Notes: a model not told the origin generated them from the letters alone. A stretch of 50,738 nucleotides of DNA from Candidatus Poribacteria bacterium (GCA_002709695.1 PAQF01000012.1:1-50738); one strand, 5' to 3'. Counted from the first letter of the stretch, positions 16,164-26,433 are shown. A program made the numbers and translations.

Positions 16164-19100
16164 ATGGCAACCTCGGCTTTTGTACACTTACATAACCATA
16201 GTGAGTATAGTTTGCTTGATGGAGCATGTCGTATAAGCGAAATGGTTGATTGGGCTTATGACAATAGTGTACCTGCAGTTGCACTAACGGATCACGGAAA
16301 TATGTTTGGAGCTTACGAATTTTATGTAACAGCAAAGGAAAAAGGTGTCAATCCTATTGTAGGTTGCGAGGTTTATGTAGCACCAGATAGCCGGAATAGT
16401 CGTGATCAAAATCAGAGAAAACCTTACCATCTAACACTGATCGCTGAAAATGAAGTGGGCTACAAAAACCTGATGCGACTGGTTTCCGTCGCATACATAG
16501 AAGGTTTTTACTTTAGACCTAGAATTGATATGGAAGTATTACGCGAATACCATGAAGGAATTATAGCCTTAACTGGGTGTATTAATGGGTTTGTTCCAGC
16601 ACTAATAGGTAATGATCAGGCTGCTGCTGTTAAGAACTTGCAGACCTTGATAGATATTATGGGCAAAAACAACCTGTATGTCGAAATTCAAAACCATGGA
16701 TTGGACTTAGAACGTCAAGCAATGCCAACTTTAATCAAGATTGCTGAAGAGTTTGAACTACCATTGGTAGGTACTAATGATTCGCACTATCTGTCGAAAG
16801 AGGATCACAATTCGCACGATATCCTATTGTGTGTTCAGATAGGCAAATCATTTAATGACCAAGATCGCTTAGCGTTTGAAAATCAATTTTATCTCAAAAC
16901 AATTGATGAAATGCACCAAGCATTCAAGGACTATCCAGCAGAAGTTATCACTAACACTGTTGAGATAGCTGCTCGATGCCAGCTCAACCTTTCATACGGT
17001 CAGAACATCATGCCCGAATACAAGGTGCCTGATGGGCATACAGCCGACAGTTATTTGAAAGATGTATGCTTTCAAGGATTGAATGATCTTGTTAAAAGTG
17101 AATTGCCAAATGCAATTGAGGATCGCCTTGATTATGAACTTTCAGTGATTAAAGAAACTGGTTATGCTGGATATTTTCTGATTGTTTGGGATTATGTCAA
17201 TTATGCGCGTAACCAAGGGTTCCCGTTGAATGCTCGCGGATCAGCAGGAGGCAGCTTGGTTCTATATGCTTTAGGGGTCACAACCTTCAATCCAATAGAC
17301 TATGGTTGTATCTTTGAAAGGTTTCTTAATCTGGAACGTGTCGATATGCCGGATATCGATATTGATTTTGCTCCTGAACATCGGGATTTAGTAATTCAAT
17401 ACCTGATTGACAAATATGGTGCGGAATCTGTTGGTTATGTGGCTACTTTCAATACTTTGGGTGCTAAACAGGCTATTAGGGATGTCGGTCGTGTATTGGA
17501 CATGCCTTTAGGCGAAGTAGATCGGTTGGCTAAGCAGATTCCTTCCATACCTGGCATTACGATTGATGAAGCGTTGGATGAAGCGCCACAATTTAAAGAA
17601 GTTGCTGCTGAACCACAAAATGCGGATTTAATGCACTTTGCAACTTCTCTCGAAGGAATCAAGCGACATGTTTCTATTCACGCTTCAGGTATTGTACTTG
17701 CAAATGGTGCCCTCACTGATTACGTTCCACTGTTTAAGGATAAAAATGATCGCATTGCCACCCAATTTGAGTTACAGACTTTAGCTAAAGTCGGCATGGT
17801 AAAATTTGATTTTTTGGGATTGAGAACGTTGTCTGAAGTACACCACTGCTTGGAAAGAGTCAATAGGAAGCATAACCTTGACCTTAAGCTAGAAGATATT
17901 CCATTTGATGACCAAGAAACCTACAAACTTGTTGGTAAAGGTTTTGTAGCAGGATTATTTCAGTTGGAGACTTCCCCAGGCATGAAACGCGTTATTATGC
18001 AAATCAAACCGGATAAGTTCGAGGATTTCATCCCAATTCCTGCGCTTTATAGGCCTGGACCACTCGACAGTGGAATGATGGATAGTTTTATTCGCCGAAA
18101 ACTTGGACTTGAGAAGGTTTCTTATCTACATCCAGTTTTAGAGGAGGTTCTTAGGGAAACTTATGGGGTATGTATTTATCAGGAACAAGTAATGCAGATA
18201 GCACAGGCTATGGCGGGGTTTAGCCTCGGTGAGGCTGATGTCTTACGATACGCTATGGGCAAGAAGAAAGCAGACCTACTCAAGGAACAAGAAGAAAAAT
18301 TCATCGATGGTTGTGTAGGAAATAATATTTCGAGTGATAAAGCAATTGAAGTTTTCGAGTATCTGCAACCATTTGGACGATATGCTTTTAATAAGTCGCA
18401 TACAACTGCATATGCCATTTTGTCATACCAGATGGCGTATCTTAAAACTCATTATCCACGTGAGTTCATGTCATCAATGATGACAGGAGAATCAGCATAT
18501 AGCGAAAAGATAATGAAATATATGACCGAGTGCAAGAAACTCGCTGATTTCTTTCAAACGGAGATTCAAGTTCTTCCTCCAGATATTAACAGCAGTGAAA
18601 CCACCTTTACAGTAGTTGATCGCAACATCCGTTTCGGTCTGGCTGCAGTCAAGAATGTGAGTCAAGGCGCTATTCAGGCGATTGTCGATGCGCGCCTGAC
18701 AGATGGCCCTTTCGACTCTCTCCAGAATTTTTGTCAACGTGTTGACAATAGTGCCATCAATAAACGTGCGATTGAAAGCTTAATTATGGCTGGGGCGTTT
18801 GATACACTTGGTGATGGACATCGAGCCCAATACCTGTCTAGCCTTGACCGGGCGTTAAAAGCGGCACAAAGTGCACAGAACGACATCGACAAAGGTCAGA
18901 TGTCACTGTTTAGCGGCGATGACTCGGCTGATTCTCAAATCCAATTTGAACTTGATGAATTAGAGGAAATGAACTACGATGAAAAACTTGATAGCGAAAA
19001 AGAAATGCTCGGTTTTTATCTGTCTGGACACCCACTTGAACAATACGAAGATTTACTAGAATCCTATGCTACAGTAACATCTGAATCGCTTTATGAGCAT

Positions 19101-19694
19101 CGTTATGACGCTGAAGTTTATGTTATAGGAATGATTTCTGAAGTTCGAGTAGTCACGACAAAAAAAAGTGGTGATCGAATGGCCATAGTTACCCTTGAAG
19201 ACCTTGAAGGATCTATACCAATGGTTATATTTCCTGAGACCTATGAAGCATCAAGGGGACTTATTGAGAAAAATAAGGTTATATGGGTCCGTGGAGATAT
19301 AAGCGTAGATATGCGTAGTAAAAAGACAGATGATGATGGAAATGAAATCGATGCCCGACAAATCCAAGTGAACGAAGTCGTAGCTATAGAGGACCTAGTT
19401 GAATCAAAAACTTCGTCAGTTGAGGTTGTTATCCCTGAAATTACTATTCCTGAACCAATAGAACAATTGAAAAAATTGTGCGTTAAATACCGAGGAGAAC
19501 GCGACTTGATTCTGAGACTTACTAACTCAAAATTTGGAGAAATTATTGTTCAATGTGGTGGAAAGTTTAGAATCAAGGATAGTGAGGAAGCAATCAAAGA
19601 CATTAAGCTACTGTTTGGAGAAAGTACTGTTTATCGTAGTAATCGAACGCAACGTCAGGGAGATCAGCCACGACATTCTGTGAGCTTCAACTGA
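16164..19694 (+). CDS. dnaE: DNA polymerase III subunit alpha (1176 aa)
   Basis: This is the replicative polymerase catalytic subunit. An N-terminal PHP domain (FVHLHNHSEYSLLDG, H8, H10, H12) is followed by the polymerase core with catalytic PDIDIDF (D397, D399, D401). A helix-hairpin-helix region comes next, then the clamp-binding motif QMSLF (912-916) and an OB-fold (about 985-1060, VYVIGMISEVRVV). Length is typical for DnaE (about 1160-1180). The ATG at 16164 has GAAAGG upstream; a TTG at 16143 would overlap the anti-sigma gene. As the last gene of a packed run, dnaE may be transcribed with the sigma and anti-sigma genes, which is an odd arrangement. Confidence 0.97.
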   Translation: MATSAFVHLHNHSEYSLLDGACRISEMVDWAYDNSVPAVALTDHGNMFGAYEFYVTAKEKGVNPIVGCEVYVAPDSRNSRDQNQRKPYHLTLIAENEVGYKNLMRLVSVAYIEGFYFRPRIDMEVLREYHEGIIALTGCINGFVPALIGNDQAAAVKNLQTLIDIMGKNNLYVEIQNHGLDLERQAMPTLIKIAEEFELPLVGTNDSHYLSKEDHNSHDILLCVQIGKSFNDQDRLAFENQFYLKTIDEMHQAFKDYPAEVITNTVEIAARCQLNLSYGQNIMPEYKVPDGHTADSYLKDVCFQGLNDLVKSELPNAIEDRLDYELSVIKETGYAGYFLIVWDYVNYARNQGFPLNARGSAGGSLVLYALGVTTFNPIDYGCIFERFLNLERVDMPDIDIDFAPEHRDLVIQYLIDKYGAESVGYVATFNTLGAKQAIRDVGRVLDMPLGEVDRLAKQIPSIPGITIDEALDEAPQFKEVAAEPQNADLMHFATSLEGIKRHVSIHASGIVLANGALTDYVPLFKDKNDRIATQFELQTLAKVGMVKFDFLGLRTLSEVHHCLERVNRKHNLDLKLEDIPFDDQETYKLVGKGFVAGLFQLETSPGMKRVIMQIKPDKFEDFIPIPALYRPGPLDSGMMDSFIRRKLGLEKVSYLHPVLEEVLRETYGVCIYQEQVMQIAQAMAGFSLGEADVLRYAMGKKKADLLKEQEEKFIDGCVGNNISSDKAIEVFEYLQPFGRYAFNKSHTTAYAILSYQMAYLKTHYPREFMSSMMTGESAYSEKIMKYMTECKKLADFFQTEIQVLPPDINSSETTFTVVDRNIRFGLAAVKNVSQGAIQAIVDARLTDGPFDSLQNFCQRVDNSAINKRAIESLIMAGAFDTLGDGHRAQYLSSLDRALKAAQSAQNDIDKGQMSLFSGDDSADSQIQFELDELEEMNYDEKLDSEKEMLGFYLSGHPLEQYEDLLESYATVTSESLYEHRYDAEVYVIGMISEVRVVTTKKSGDRMAIVTLEDLEGSIPMVIFPETYEASRGLIEKNKVIWVRGDISVDMRSKKTDDDGNEIDARQIQVNEVVAIEDLVESKTSSVEVVIPEITIPEPIEQLKKLCVKYRGERDLILRLTNSKFGEIIVQCGGKFRIKDSEEAIKDIKLLFGESTVYRSNRTQRQGDQPRHSVSFN

Positions 19695-19714
19695 TCTTTT
19701 CTCTTGTATGATTA

Positions 19715-19746
19715 AGGGCATTTGTGCTAAGATGCCTTGGCTTTTA
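19715..19746 (+). terminator. Weak hairpin after dnaE
   Basis: A 7-bp stem (19715-19721 with 19732-19738) encloses a 10-nt loop and is followed by GGCTTTTA. The T-run is short, so this may be a weak terminator or nothing. Confidence 0.3.
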
Positions 19747-19777
19747 ACCACAAATTATTGGGAGGAAATAATTAATT

Positions 19778-20947
19778 ATGTCTAATCTTTTTCAACCTAA
19801 ACCTGAGGATCAATTCACCTTTGGTTTGTGGACAGTTGGTAATCCCGGGCGAGACCCATTTGGAGATCAAGTCCGACCAATAATAAAACCAACTCATTCG
19901 GTTCGGAAACTCAGTCAACTTGGTGCATATGGAGTGAACCTTCATGATAATGATTTGGTCCCATTTGGTTCTTCAGCTAGAGAACAAGACCAAATAGTCA
20001 AAGAGTTCAAACAAGCGCTCAATGATTACAACATGAAAGTGCCGATGGCAACGACAAACCTGTTCTTTCATCCTGTTTTTAGGGATGGGGCTTTTACTTC
20101 TAACAATCCAAAAGTCCGAGCATTTGCCTTGCAAAAAACAGTTAGATCCATCAATTTAGGTGTTGAGTTGGGAGCCAAGATTTACGTATTTTGGGGAGGA
20201 CGTGAAGGTGCTGAAGTCGATGCGTCCAAAAATGGCCCTGATACCGTCAAATGGTTTCGAGAGGCAATTAATTTCTTATCTGAATATGTAGTTGACCAAG
20301 GGTATGACCTGAGATTCGCCTTGGAAGCCAAACCGAACGAGCCACGGGGAGATATTTATATGCCAACTACTGGTCATATGTTACATTTTATTGAGACGCT
20401 GGATCGCTCCGAGATGGTTGGCGTAAATCCAGAATTTGCTCATGAAACAATGGCCGGTCTTAATTTTTTGCATGGGGTTATACAAGCCTACGAAGCTGAC
20501 AAATTGTTTCATATTGACCTCAATGATCAGAAGATGGGACGTTTTGATCAAGACCTCCGTTTCGGGTCGGAGAATATAAAGGCTGCGTTCTTTCTGGTCA
20601 AGTTTTTGGAGGATATGAAATGGTCAGGTATGCGTCATTTCGACGCGCATGCGTATCGAACTGAAGATGAACAAGGAGTCTGGGATTTTGCCGCGGGTTG
20701 TATGCGAACTTATTTAATCCTAAAGGAGAAAGCACAACAGTTCAATGAAGATTCTGACATCCAAGGTTTGCTGTCAGAAATTCAGCAACAGGATGAATCA
20801 CTGGAAAAAATTGTTGCAACCTACAGCAATGAGAATGTTGAAGCTCTTCAAGCAATCGATTTTCAACCTGACAAAATTGCAGAGAAGGGACACGCCTATG
20901 AAAAACTTGATCAGTTGACAGTTGAACTGCTTCTTGGAATAAGGTAG
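19778..20947 (+). CDS. xylA: Xylose isomerase (389 aa)
   Basis: The enzyme interconverts D-xylose and D-xylulose (also glucose and fructose) in the cytoplasm. It is the short (class I, about 390 aa) form. The metal and catalytic residues known from Streptomyces xylose isomerase are all found with a +2 offset: H56, D59, E183, K185, E219, H222, D247, D257, D259, D289. Motifs VFWGGREG and RHFDAH are intact. A GGGAGG ribosome site precedes the ATG. No xylulokinase or transporter gene is adjacent. It is followed by an oxidoreductase and a PhyH protein, a neighbourhood that suggests general sugar use. Confidence 0.95.
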   Translation: MSNLFQPKPEDQFTFGLWTVGNPGRDPFGDQVRPIIKPTHSVRKLSQLGAYGVNLHDNDLVPFGSSAREQDQIVKEFKQALNDYNMKVPMATTNLFFHPVFRDGAFTSNNPKVRAFALQKTVRSINLGVELGAKIYVFWGGREGAEVDASKNGPDTVKWFREAINFLSEYVVDQGYDLRFALEAKPNEPRGDIYMPTTGHMLHFIETLDRSEMVGVNPEFAHETMAGLNFLHGVIQAYEADKLFHIDLNDQKMGRFDQDLRFGSENIKAAFFLVKFLEDMKWSGMRHFDAHAYRTEDEQGVWDFAAGCMRTYLILKEKAQQFNEDSDIQGLLSEIQQQDESLEKIVATYSNENVEALQAIDFQPDKIAEKGHAYEKLDQLTVELLLGIR

Positions 20948-21068
20948 CGTTTTTAAAAAGTTTCCGGTATTTGTTGTTTTTTTATCACTTCTGTTGGATT
21001 ATACTGCACTTTTCTTTTTAGACACTCTTGTCGCTCACAACTTGATTTCTTGTTAAAAAGGTGAAAAT

Positions 21069-22106
21069 ATGTACAAATGTGCGTTCTTAGGATGTGGCGG
21101 GCGGGCGCGAGGCCACGCGCAAGCCTATCAACATGTCAAAGGTGGTAAAATCGTTGCTATCTGTGATATGAATGAAGATTTGCTGAATTCTTTTGGAGAT
21201 GAGTTCGAGATTGATAAGCGATACACTGATATTCACCAAATGTTGGACCGAGAATGTCCGGATTTGTTGCATATCGTTACCGCGCCAATATTACGCTCAA
21301 CTGGAGAACCAATTCGCCATTCATTGATGAGCATCGCTGCAGAAAACAAAGTGCCTGCAGCAATCGTTGAGAAACCGATTGCTGTTCAGTCGGAGGATTG
21401 GCGTAACCTGATGGAGCTCTGTCAGAATACTCAGACCAAGTTTGTGGTTAACACACAACTTAACTTTCATCCGCGTAATTTGGAGCTTAAGCGGAATGTG
21501 AATGATGGAAGAATCGGAGATATCAAGTTCATCGATGCCAGTGCAAGGTCAACGCCACTAGACCAAGGTCCTCATGTACTACAATTAGTTTCTTCTTATA
21601 TTGATAATTCTCAACCTGTAAAGGTTTTTGGTCAAATTTCAGGGCGAGATCATCTGGAAGGAGCACAACCTTCTCCTGGAAACGCCGCAGCCTCTGTTAT
21701 GTACGAAAATGGGGTCCGTGCCTCAATTGCATTTGGTACAGAAGGCGCCGCCAAAATCAACGATAGTGATTCTGTTTTCCATCATAAGCGTGTTGCTGTT
21801 TTTGGCACACATGGTTTCACACATTGGCAGATGGCTGGTTGGGAACGCAGTACTCCGGAGGATGGGTATGAAAGTGGTGTACATAGTTATGGTGAGGAGG
21901 ATCTGTTAGGACAGGCAGGACTTACCGAGGCAGTATTTACATGGCTTGATGATGAAGAGCAAGTCCATCCAACCCACCTAGCTCAATCTTTAGCAGAATT
22001 TAACCTGCTTATGGGAATTTATGCTAGTGCCTTGAGGCATGAACCAATTCAACTGCCATTTGATCCACCCGACGGTTTGATGGATTCTCTGAAAAAGATT
22101 CTATAA
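21069..22106 (+). CDS. Gfo/Idh/MocA family oxidoreductase (345 aa)
   Basis: An N-terminal Rossmann fold (FLGCGGRARGHAQAY, nucleotide loop residues 8-15) is followed by the family EKP motif (E101-K102-P103, with the catalytic Lys). The C-terminal half is the beta-sheet substrate domain. Members oxidise or reduce sugars, inositols and related polyols with NAD(P). The first residues have no signal peptide, so it is cytoplasmic. An AAAAAGGTG site precedes the ATG. The PhyH gene starts 7 bp after its stop, so the two are probably one operon. Confidence 0.9.
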   Translation: MYKCAFLGCGGRARGHAQAYQHVKGGKIVAICDMNEDLLNSFGDEFEIDKRYTDIHQMLDRECPDLLHIVTAPILRSTGEPIRHSLMSIAAENKVPAAIVEKPIAVQSEDWRNLMELCQNTQTKFVVNTQLNFHPRNLELKRNVNDGRIGDIKFIDASARSTPLDQGPHVLQLVSSYIDNSQPVKVFGQISGRDHLEGAQPSPGNAAASVMYENGVRASIAFGTEGAAKINDSDSVFHHKRVAVFGTHGFTHWQMAGWERSTPEDGYESGVHSYGEEDLLGQAGLTEAVFTWLDDEEQVHPTHLAQSLAEFNLLMGIYASALRHEPIQLPFDPPDGLMDSLKKIL

Positions 22107-22113
22107 AGGAATA

Positions 22114-22845
22114 ATGGTGCGTTTAACAGAACAACAAGTTAATCAATACAATACATTTGGTTTCATCGTTGTTCATGGTTTGTTTGAGCCATTGGCTGGT
22201 AGTATGATTGACCACTATATGAAAATGCGAACCGAGGGGCCAAAACCAGGTGATACTGGAGGAACAATGGATGACCCTGATGATCCCAATCATGAGTTTC
22301 CACGTATGATAAATATGCATGATTGGGACCAATCAACAGAATATTGGGCAACTGCATCAGAACTTATTCATATAGCTGGAGAGCTGATAGGTGATAAACC
22401 TGTTTTGTGTCAGACTATGCTTTACTTCAAACCTCCAGGAGGTCGTGGTCAAGCACTTCACCAAGATCAACAATATATTACAACCGATCCCTTGATCGGT
22501 GTTTGGGTCGCTTTAGATAAATCTGATCAATCTGTTGGCCAAATGATTGTCATCCCAAAGTCCCATCAGTATGGATTGCTTGAGGTGGAACCAGCCGATA
22601 CATCTATCTCATTCACCAACGTTCAATCGGTTATACCACAAGATGCTGAACAAGTTGGTTTGGATATGGAACCCGGAGATGTGCTATTTTTCGATGGCAA
22701 GATGATCCATGGGTCTTATCGGAATTCTACTACGGATCGATGGAGGCGAAGTTTCATTTGCCACTACATTGGTGAAAATAGTCAGAACTTTGTCGCACCT
22801 CAAGGTAAACACGTATCGCACGTAGCTGACCAATCTCTCCTATGA
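22114..22845 (+). CDS. Phytanoyl-CoA dioxygenase (PhyH) family protein (243 aa)
   Basis: This is a non-haem Fe(II)/2-oxoglutarate oxygenase. The iron ligands are visible as H116-x-D118 (ALHQDQQY) and H199 (KMIHGSYRN), with the 2-oxoglutarate-binding arginine near R210-R211. The N-terminus TEQQVNQYNTFGFIVVHGLF is typical of bacterial PhyH proteins. Such enzymes hydroxylate varied small molecules, so the substrate cannot be inferred. It is coupled to the upstream Gfo/Idh/MocA gene with a 7-bp gap, hinting that both act on one compound. Confidence 0.9.
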   Translation: MVRLTEQQVNQYNTFGFIVVHGLFEPLAGSMIDHYMKMRTEGPKPGDTGGTMDDPDDPNHEFPRMINMHDWDQSTEYWATASELIHIAGELIGDKPVLCQTMLYFKPPGGRGQALHQDQQYITTDPLIGVWVALDKSDQSVGQMIVIPKSHQYGLLEVEPADTSISFTNVQSVIPQDAEQVGLDMEPGDVLFFDGKMIHGSYRNSTTDRWRRSFICHYIGENSQNFVAPQGKHVSHVADQSLL

Positions 22846-22881
22846 CAGACAAACATCTTAACTGTAGTTCAAGGCTAGTTT

Positions 22882-24786
22882 ATGGATACATTGATCATAG
22901 CTGTACTTAGCTTTGTTGGTTTTATTATTGCTTATCATACCTATGGCCGGTGGATCGCTAATAAGATTTTTGGGCTTGAAGATCAAGCCATTACTCCAAG
23001 CCGAGAATTGCAGGATGGTGTTGATTACGTACCGACTAAGAGAGAGGTTGTCTTCGGTCACCATTTCACCAGTATTGCTGGCACGGGACCGATTGTTGGG
23101 CCCGCAATAGCCGTATTTTGGGGATGGTTACCAGCCTTACTTTGGGTTGTTCTCGGGTCAATCTTCATTGGCGCAGTCCATGATTTCGGGGCCTTAGTAG
23201 TATCATTGAGAAATCGTGGTCAGACGCTTGGTGAGGTCGCGGGTCGAATGATTACTCCTCGTGCAAAGATGTTATTTCTGTTGATTTTGTTTTTATCACT
23301 AACTGTGGTGCTAGCAATCTTTGGTTTGGTAATTGCAGTTATCTTTGCTCTCTATCCTGAGTCAGTATTATCTGTTTTGATTGAAATACCGCTGGCTGTT
23401 ACCATCGGCTTCTGGATCCATCGAGCGGGAAAAAGTCTCTTGATACCATCATTGATCGCACTTGGGGTAATGTATGTTACCATGTATATAGGTGCCTATC
23501 ACTTACCGCGGTTATTTGATCTTGGGTTTCAGTTTAATATTCCCTTATTTGGTGATACTTTAGCAAGTGCGGTTGTTGTTTGGACTTTGGTTCTGTTTGT
23601 TTACTGTTTTATCGCATCGGTGTTACCAGTTTGGACTTTGTTGCAACCTCGTGACTACATTAATAGCCATGAATTGATTGTTGCATTGCTATTATTGGTT
23701 GCAGGGCTGGCATTTGCTGGAATCACTGGCCATGCTGATCTCATCGGATCCGCACCAGCTATTGCCAGCGACATACCACCCGATGCTCCGCCTATTATGC
23801 CATTTCTCTTCATCACTATCGCTTGCGGGGCAATTAGTGGTTTTCATTGCTTGGTAAGTTCGGGAACTTCAAGTAAACAGATTCAGTCCGAAGGAGATGC
23901 TCAGTATATCGGTTATGGTGCAATGTTGCTTGAAGGTGGTTTGGCAACAATTGTGATTTTGGCCTGTTGTGCTGGAATCGGTATGGGACTTTTCACCCGG
24001 GTTAATGTAGATGAAGGATCTTATTTCTATCGGAAAACTATTAGCCAGGAAACTGGTGAGCATATAAAAGGTCGTGAAGCTTGGATGATGCGTTATTCAT
24101 CCCAAATCGAGACAATCGAAAACCCCAATGGTACGACCAAAAAAGTGGGGGGTTGGCTTAATCATGGACTGGGACAAAAAGTAGGTGCTTTTATTGAGGG
24201 TGGTGGAAATTTCTTAACTAGCGTAGGTATCCCTCTTAAAATGAGTATCGTGATTATGGCAGTTTTAGTCGCTAGTTTTGCGGCCACTACGCTTGATTCA
24301 GCAACTCGGCTTCAGCGATATGTCATCCAAGAAATTGGGTTATCACTAAAAGTCAAATTGTTAGATAACCGCTATATTGCAACAGCAGTCGCTTTGGTTC
24401 TGGGAGGTATCGTGGCTGTCCTACCTGGTCCTAAGGGCCCCGGTAGTGGAGGTTTAATTCTCTGGCCTCTTTTTGGTGCGACAAACCAACTCCTAGCTGG
24501 TCTTGCCTTTATGGTCATTGTTTTTTATCTAATTCGGAGGAACAAGCCAATCTGGTTTGCAGTAGTACCGATGATATTGATGCTCATCATGCCAGCATGG
24601 GCAATGATATGGAACATGTTTGCGCCAGAAACGGGTTGGTATTTTACGGGGAATTACCTATTACTGGGAGTTGGTATAAGTATTCAAGCTTTGCAAATAT
24701 GGATGGTTGTCGAAGGTTTTCTCGCATTGCGGACAGCACGTGGAAATTATCCTGAATTACCACCGATCGCCGATTTCACTGGATAA
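22882..24786 (+). CDS. cstA: CstA-family peptide/pyruvate carrier (634 aa)
   Basis: An integral membrane protein with about 15 or more hydrophobic segments. Conserved CstA features are seen: HTYGRWIANKIFGL near the start, the block VFGHHFTSIAGTGPIVGPAIAVFWGWLPA (written here in part: FGHHFTSIAGTGPIVGPA), FIGAVHDFGALVVSLR, and SGFHCLVSSGTSSKQI. A C-terminal five-helix part follows (FAATTLDSATRLQRY, LWPLFGATNQLLAGLAF). Family members import peptides or pyruvate under carbon limitation; specificity is not decided by sequence alone. It lies 36 bp after the PhyH gene on the same strand, so it may be the last gene of that unit. Confidence 0.92.
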   Translation: MDTLIIAVLSFVGFIIAYHTYGRWIANKIFGLEDQAITPSRELQDGVDYVPTKREVVFGHHFTSIAGTGPIVGPAIAVFWGWLPALLWVVLGSIFIGAVHDFGALVVSLRNRGQTLGEVAGRMITPRAKMLFLLILFLSLTVVLAIFGLVIAVIFALYPESVLSVLIEIPLAVTIGFWIHRAGKSLLIPSLIALGVMYVTMYIGAYHLPRLFDLGFQFNIPLFGDTLASAVVVWTLVLFVYCFIASVLPVWTLLQPRDYINSHELIVALLLLVAGLAFAGITGHADLIGSAPAIASDIPPDAPPIMPFLFITIACGAISGFHCLVSSGTSSKQIQSEGDAQYIGYGAMLLEGGLATIVILACCAGIGMGLFTRVNVDEGSYFYRKTISQETGEHIKGREAWMMRYSSQIETIENPNGTTKKVGGWLNHGLGQKVGAFIEGGGNFLTSVGIPLKMSIVIMAVLVASFAATTLDSATRLQRYVIQEIGLSLKVKLLDNRYIATAVALVLGGIVAVLPGPKGPGSGGLILWPLFGATNQLLAGLAFMVIVFYLIRRNKPIWFAVVPMILMLIMPAWAMIWNMFAPETGWYFTGNYLLLGVGISIQALQIWMVVEGFLALRTARGNYPELPPIADFTG

Positions 24787-24879
24787 CGAAAACTTCGACT
24801 ATCATTTAAGTTAATGTTGATGCTGTAACTCGGATGTATTGTCATCAAGTTAATTGTCAGTATTTGAGCTCTTTTCTGA

Positions 24880-24909
24880 TTGACATAGTAATTGGCCCAA
24901 TGATAGAAT
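24880..24909 (+). promoter_or_regulatory. Sigma-70-type promoter of the alcohol dehydrogenase gene
   Basis: A perfect TTGACA (24880-24885) and TAGAAT (24904-24909) are separated by 18 bp. Transcription would start near 24916, about 34 nt before the TTG start codon at 24950. Confidence 0.7.
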
Positions 24910-24949
24910 CTGTTGGTTGTTTACATTTTCCTGAAGGGAGTTGTTACAG

Positions 24950-25924
24950 TTGAAAGCGGCTCAAATTGTTGGTCATCGCAAATTTGATATTGTCGACGTA
25001 GACATTCCTGACATATCGTCAGAGACACAGGGAACAGTTCTCGTTAAATCATACCAAAGCGCCATTTGTGGTAGTGATATGCCTCTCTTTGACCTGAAGT
25101 ATCCCGAGGATTCCTATCCTTTGTCATTGGGTCGGTCTATCCACGAGTGTATTGGAACAATTGCAAGCAGCAATTCTGACCGTTTTGGCGTAGGTGATAT
25201 GGTACTCTCAATTCCTCGTGAATTTGGACTTTCAGAGTATTTTATCTCCAGCGAAAGTGTAACAATTCCACTTCCTGATAAATCGACGTATAGTTATGAA
25301 ATAGATCATATTTTGATGTCACAACCGCTTGGAACAGTCATATGGGCTTGTAGAAAACTCGGAAATTTATTACATCAAGATACAGTTGTTTTTGGTCAAG
25401 GTCCTATGGGATTACTATTTTCACATATGTTAAGCAATCTAGGTGTAAGTACCGTAATTGCCGTTGATCGGTTAGATTATCGGTTGGCAATTTCCAAGCA
25501 AATGCGAGCGACACATGTAATTAATTCTGAAAAGGAAAATACCGTAGAAATTGTCAAAGATATCACCAATGGCAAAATGGCAGATCTAGTGGTGGAAATG
25601 GTAGGACATCAGACAGAAACAATTAACGATTGTTTGGATCTTGTAAAGCAAGGTGGGACAATCCTTGCATTTGGTGTACCGGACGATGATAACTACAATT
25701 TTAGATATGGAGATTTTTTTAGGCAAAACATTCGGCTGATAGGTACTGTAGGACCGGAAGAACTAAAAGATTATCCTTTAGCTATGGATTTCATTGTTCA
25801 AGGGCGTATCAATGTTTCGCCAATCATCACGCACCATTTACCGTTTGCTGAAGTCCAGCGCGGATTTGACTTGTTCTCTGAGCGGAAGGATGAAGCGATT
25901 AAGGTTGTTCTTGATTTTGACTGA
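24950..25924 (+). CDS. Medium-chain zinc-type alcohol dehydrogenase (324 aa)
   Basis: A GroES-like N-terminal domain carries the catalytic zinc site C40 (AICGSD) and H65-E66, here as SIHE rather than the usual GHE. The structural-zinc lobe with four Cys is absent. A Rossmann fold follows (VVFGQGPMGLLFSHM), so NAD(P) is the cofactor. The start is taken as the TTG at 24950, 9 nt after GAAGGGAG, giving the typical MKAAQIVG; a TTG at 24941 touches that site. Substrate unknown; sorbitol/threonine-type dehydrogenases are the nearest general class. A small membrane protein gene follows after 29 bp. Confidence 0.88.
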   Translation: MKAAQIVGHRKFDIVDVDIPDISSETQGTVLVKSYQSAICGSDMPLFDLKYPEDSYPLSLGRSIHECIGTIASSNSDRFGVGDMVLSIPREFGLSEYFISSESVTIPLPDKSTYSYEIDHILMSQPLGTVIWACRKLGNLLHQDTVVFGQGPMGLLFSHMLSNLGVSTVIAVDRLDYRLAISKQMRATHVINSEKENTVEIVKDITNGKMADLVVEMVGHQTETINDCLDLVKQGGTILAFGVPDDDNYNFRYGDFFRQNIRLIGTVGPEELKDYPLAMDFIVQGRINVSPIITHHLPFAEVQRGFDLFSERKDEAIKVVLDFD

Positions 25925-25953
25925 AAGTGTAAAGAAGAAGGATAAGCTATAGA

Positions 25954-26310
25954 ATGGGAAAAGAACTTTTAAGAGGGTTGGTATTGTGGGGTAGGTGTCT
26001 CATTTGGGCGGTTGTTCTTGCAAGTCCTTTCATTTGGATTTGGCAAACTCATCCGGGACCGGGGCAAGAGTTAAGTCCATTGTGGGAATGGCTGGAAGCC
26101 GATTCGTCCGTACAAGGTTATGCTAAGATCATTGTGGTGGTAATTGGATTAGTCTGGTTTGTTTCTGGGGCAGTTTTCTTGGTTGGTTCATTTTTGAAGG
26201 CAACGATTGATCTGAATCTGGATACTGCAGAAGAATCCTTGATGGAAGAAAGCGACCACGCGGAGCGCACGCGAGAACGTTTGCTTATGCAGGAGGAATC
26301 TGCAGATTAA
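25954..26310 (+). CDS. Small two-helix membrane protein of unknown function (118 aa)
   Basis: Two hydrophobic segments, residues about 6-30 (LRGLVLWGRCLIWAVVLASP) and 58-84 (KIIVVVIGLVWFVSGAVFLV), enclose a short Pro/Glu-rich loop. The C-terminal 30 residues are charged and helical (EESLMEESDHAERTRERLL), likely cytoplasmic. An AGAAGGA site precedes the ATG. It follows the alcohol dehydrogenase gene closely and probably shares its transcript. I do not recognise the family. Confidence 0.75.
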   Translation: MGKELLRGLVLWGRCLIWAVVLASPFIWIWQTHPGPGQELSPLWEWLEADSSVQGYAKIIVVVIGLVWFVSGAVFLVGSFLKATIDLNLDTAEESLMEESDHAERTRERLLMQEESAD

Positions 26311-26433
26311 TTATCCTTACCTAATTTTTTTTGCTTCGAAGTAGAGAACAATCAGCTTTTTGTCATAGCCATATTTAAGTGATTATGGTTTATGATTGAC
26401 TTCTCAAAAGCGACAATGTATTCGGCTCTAGCA

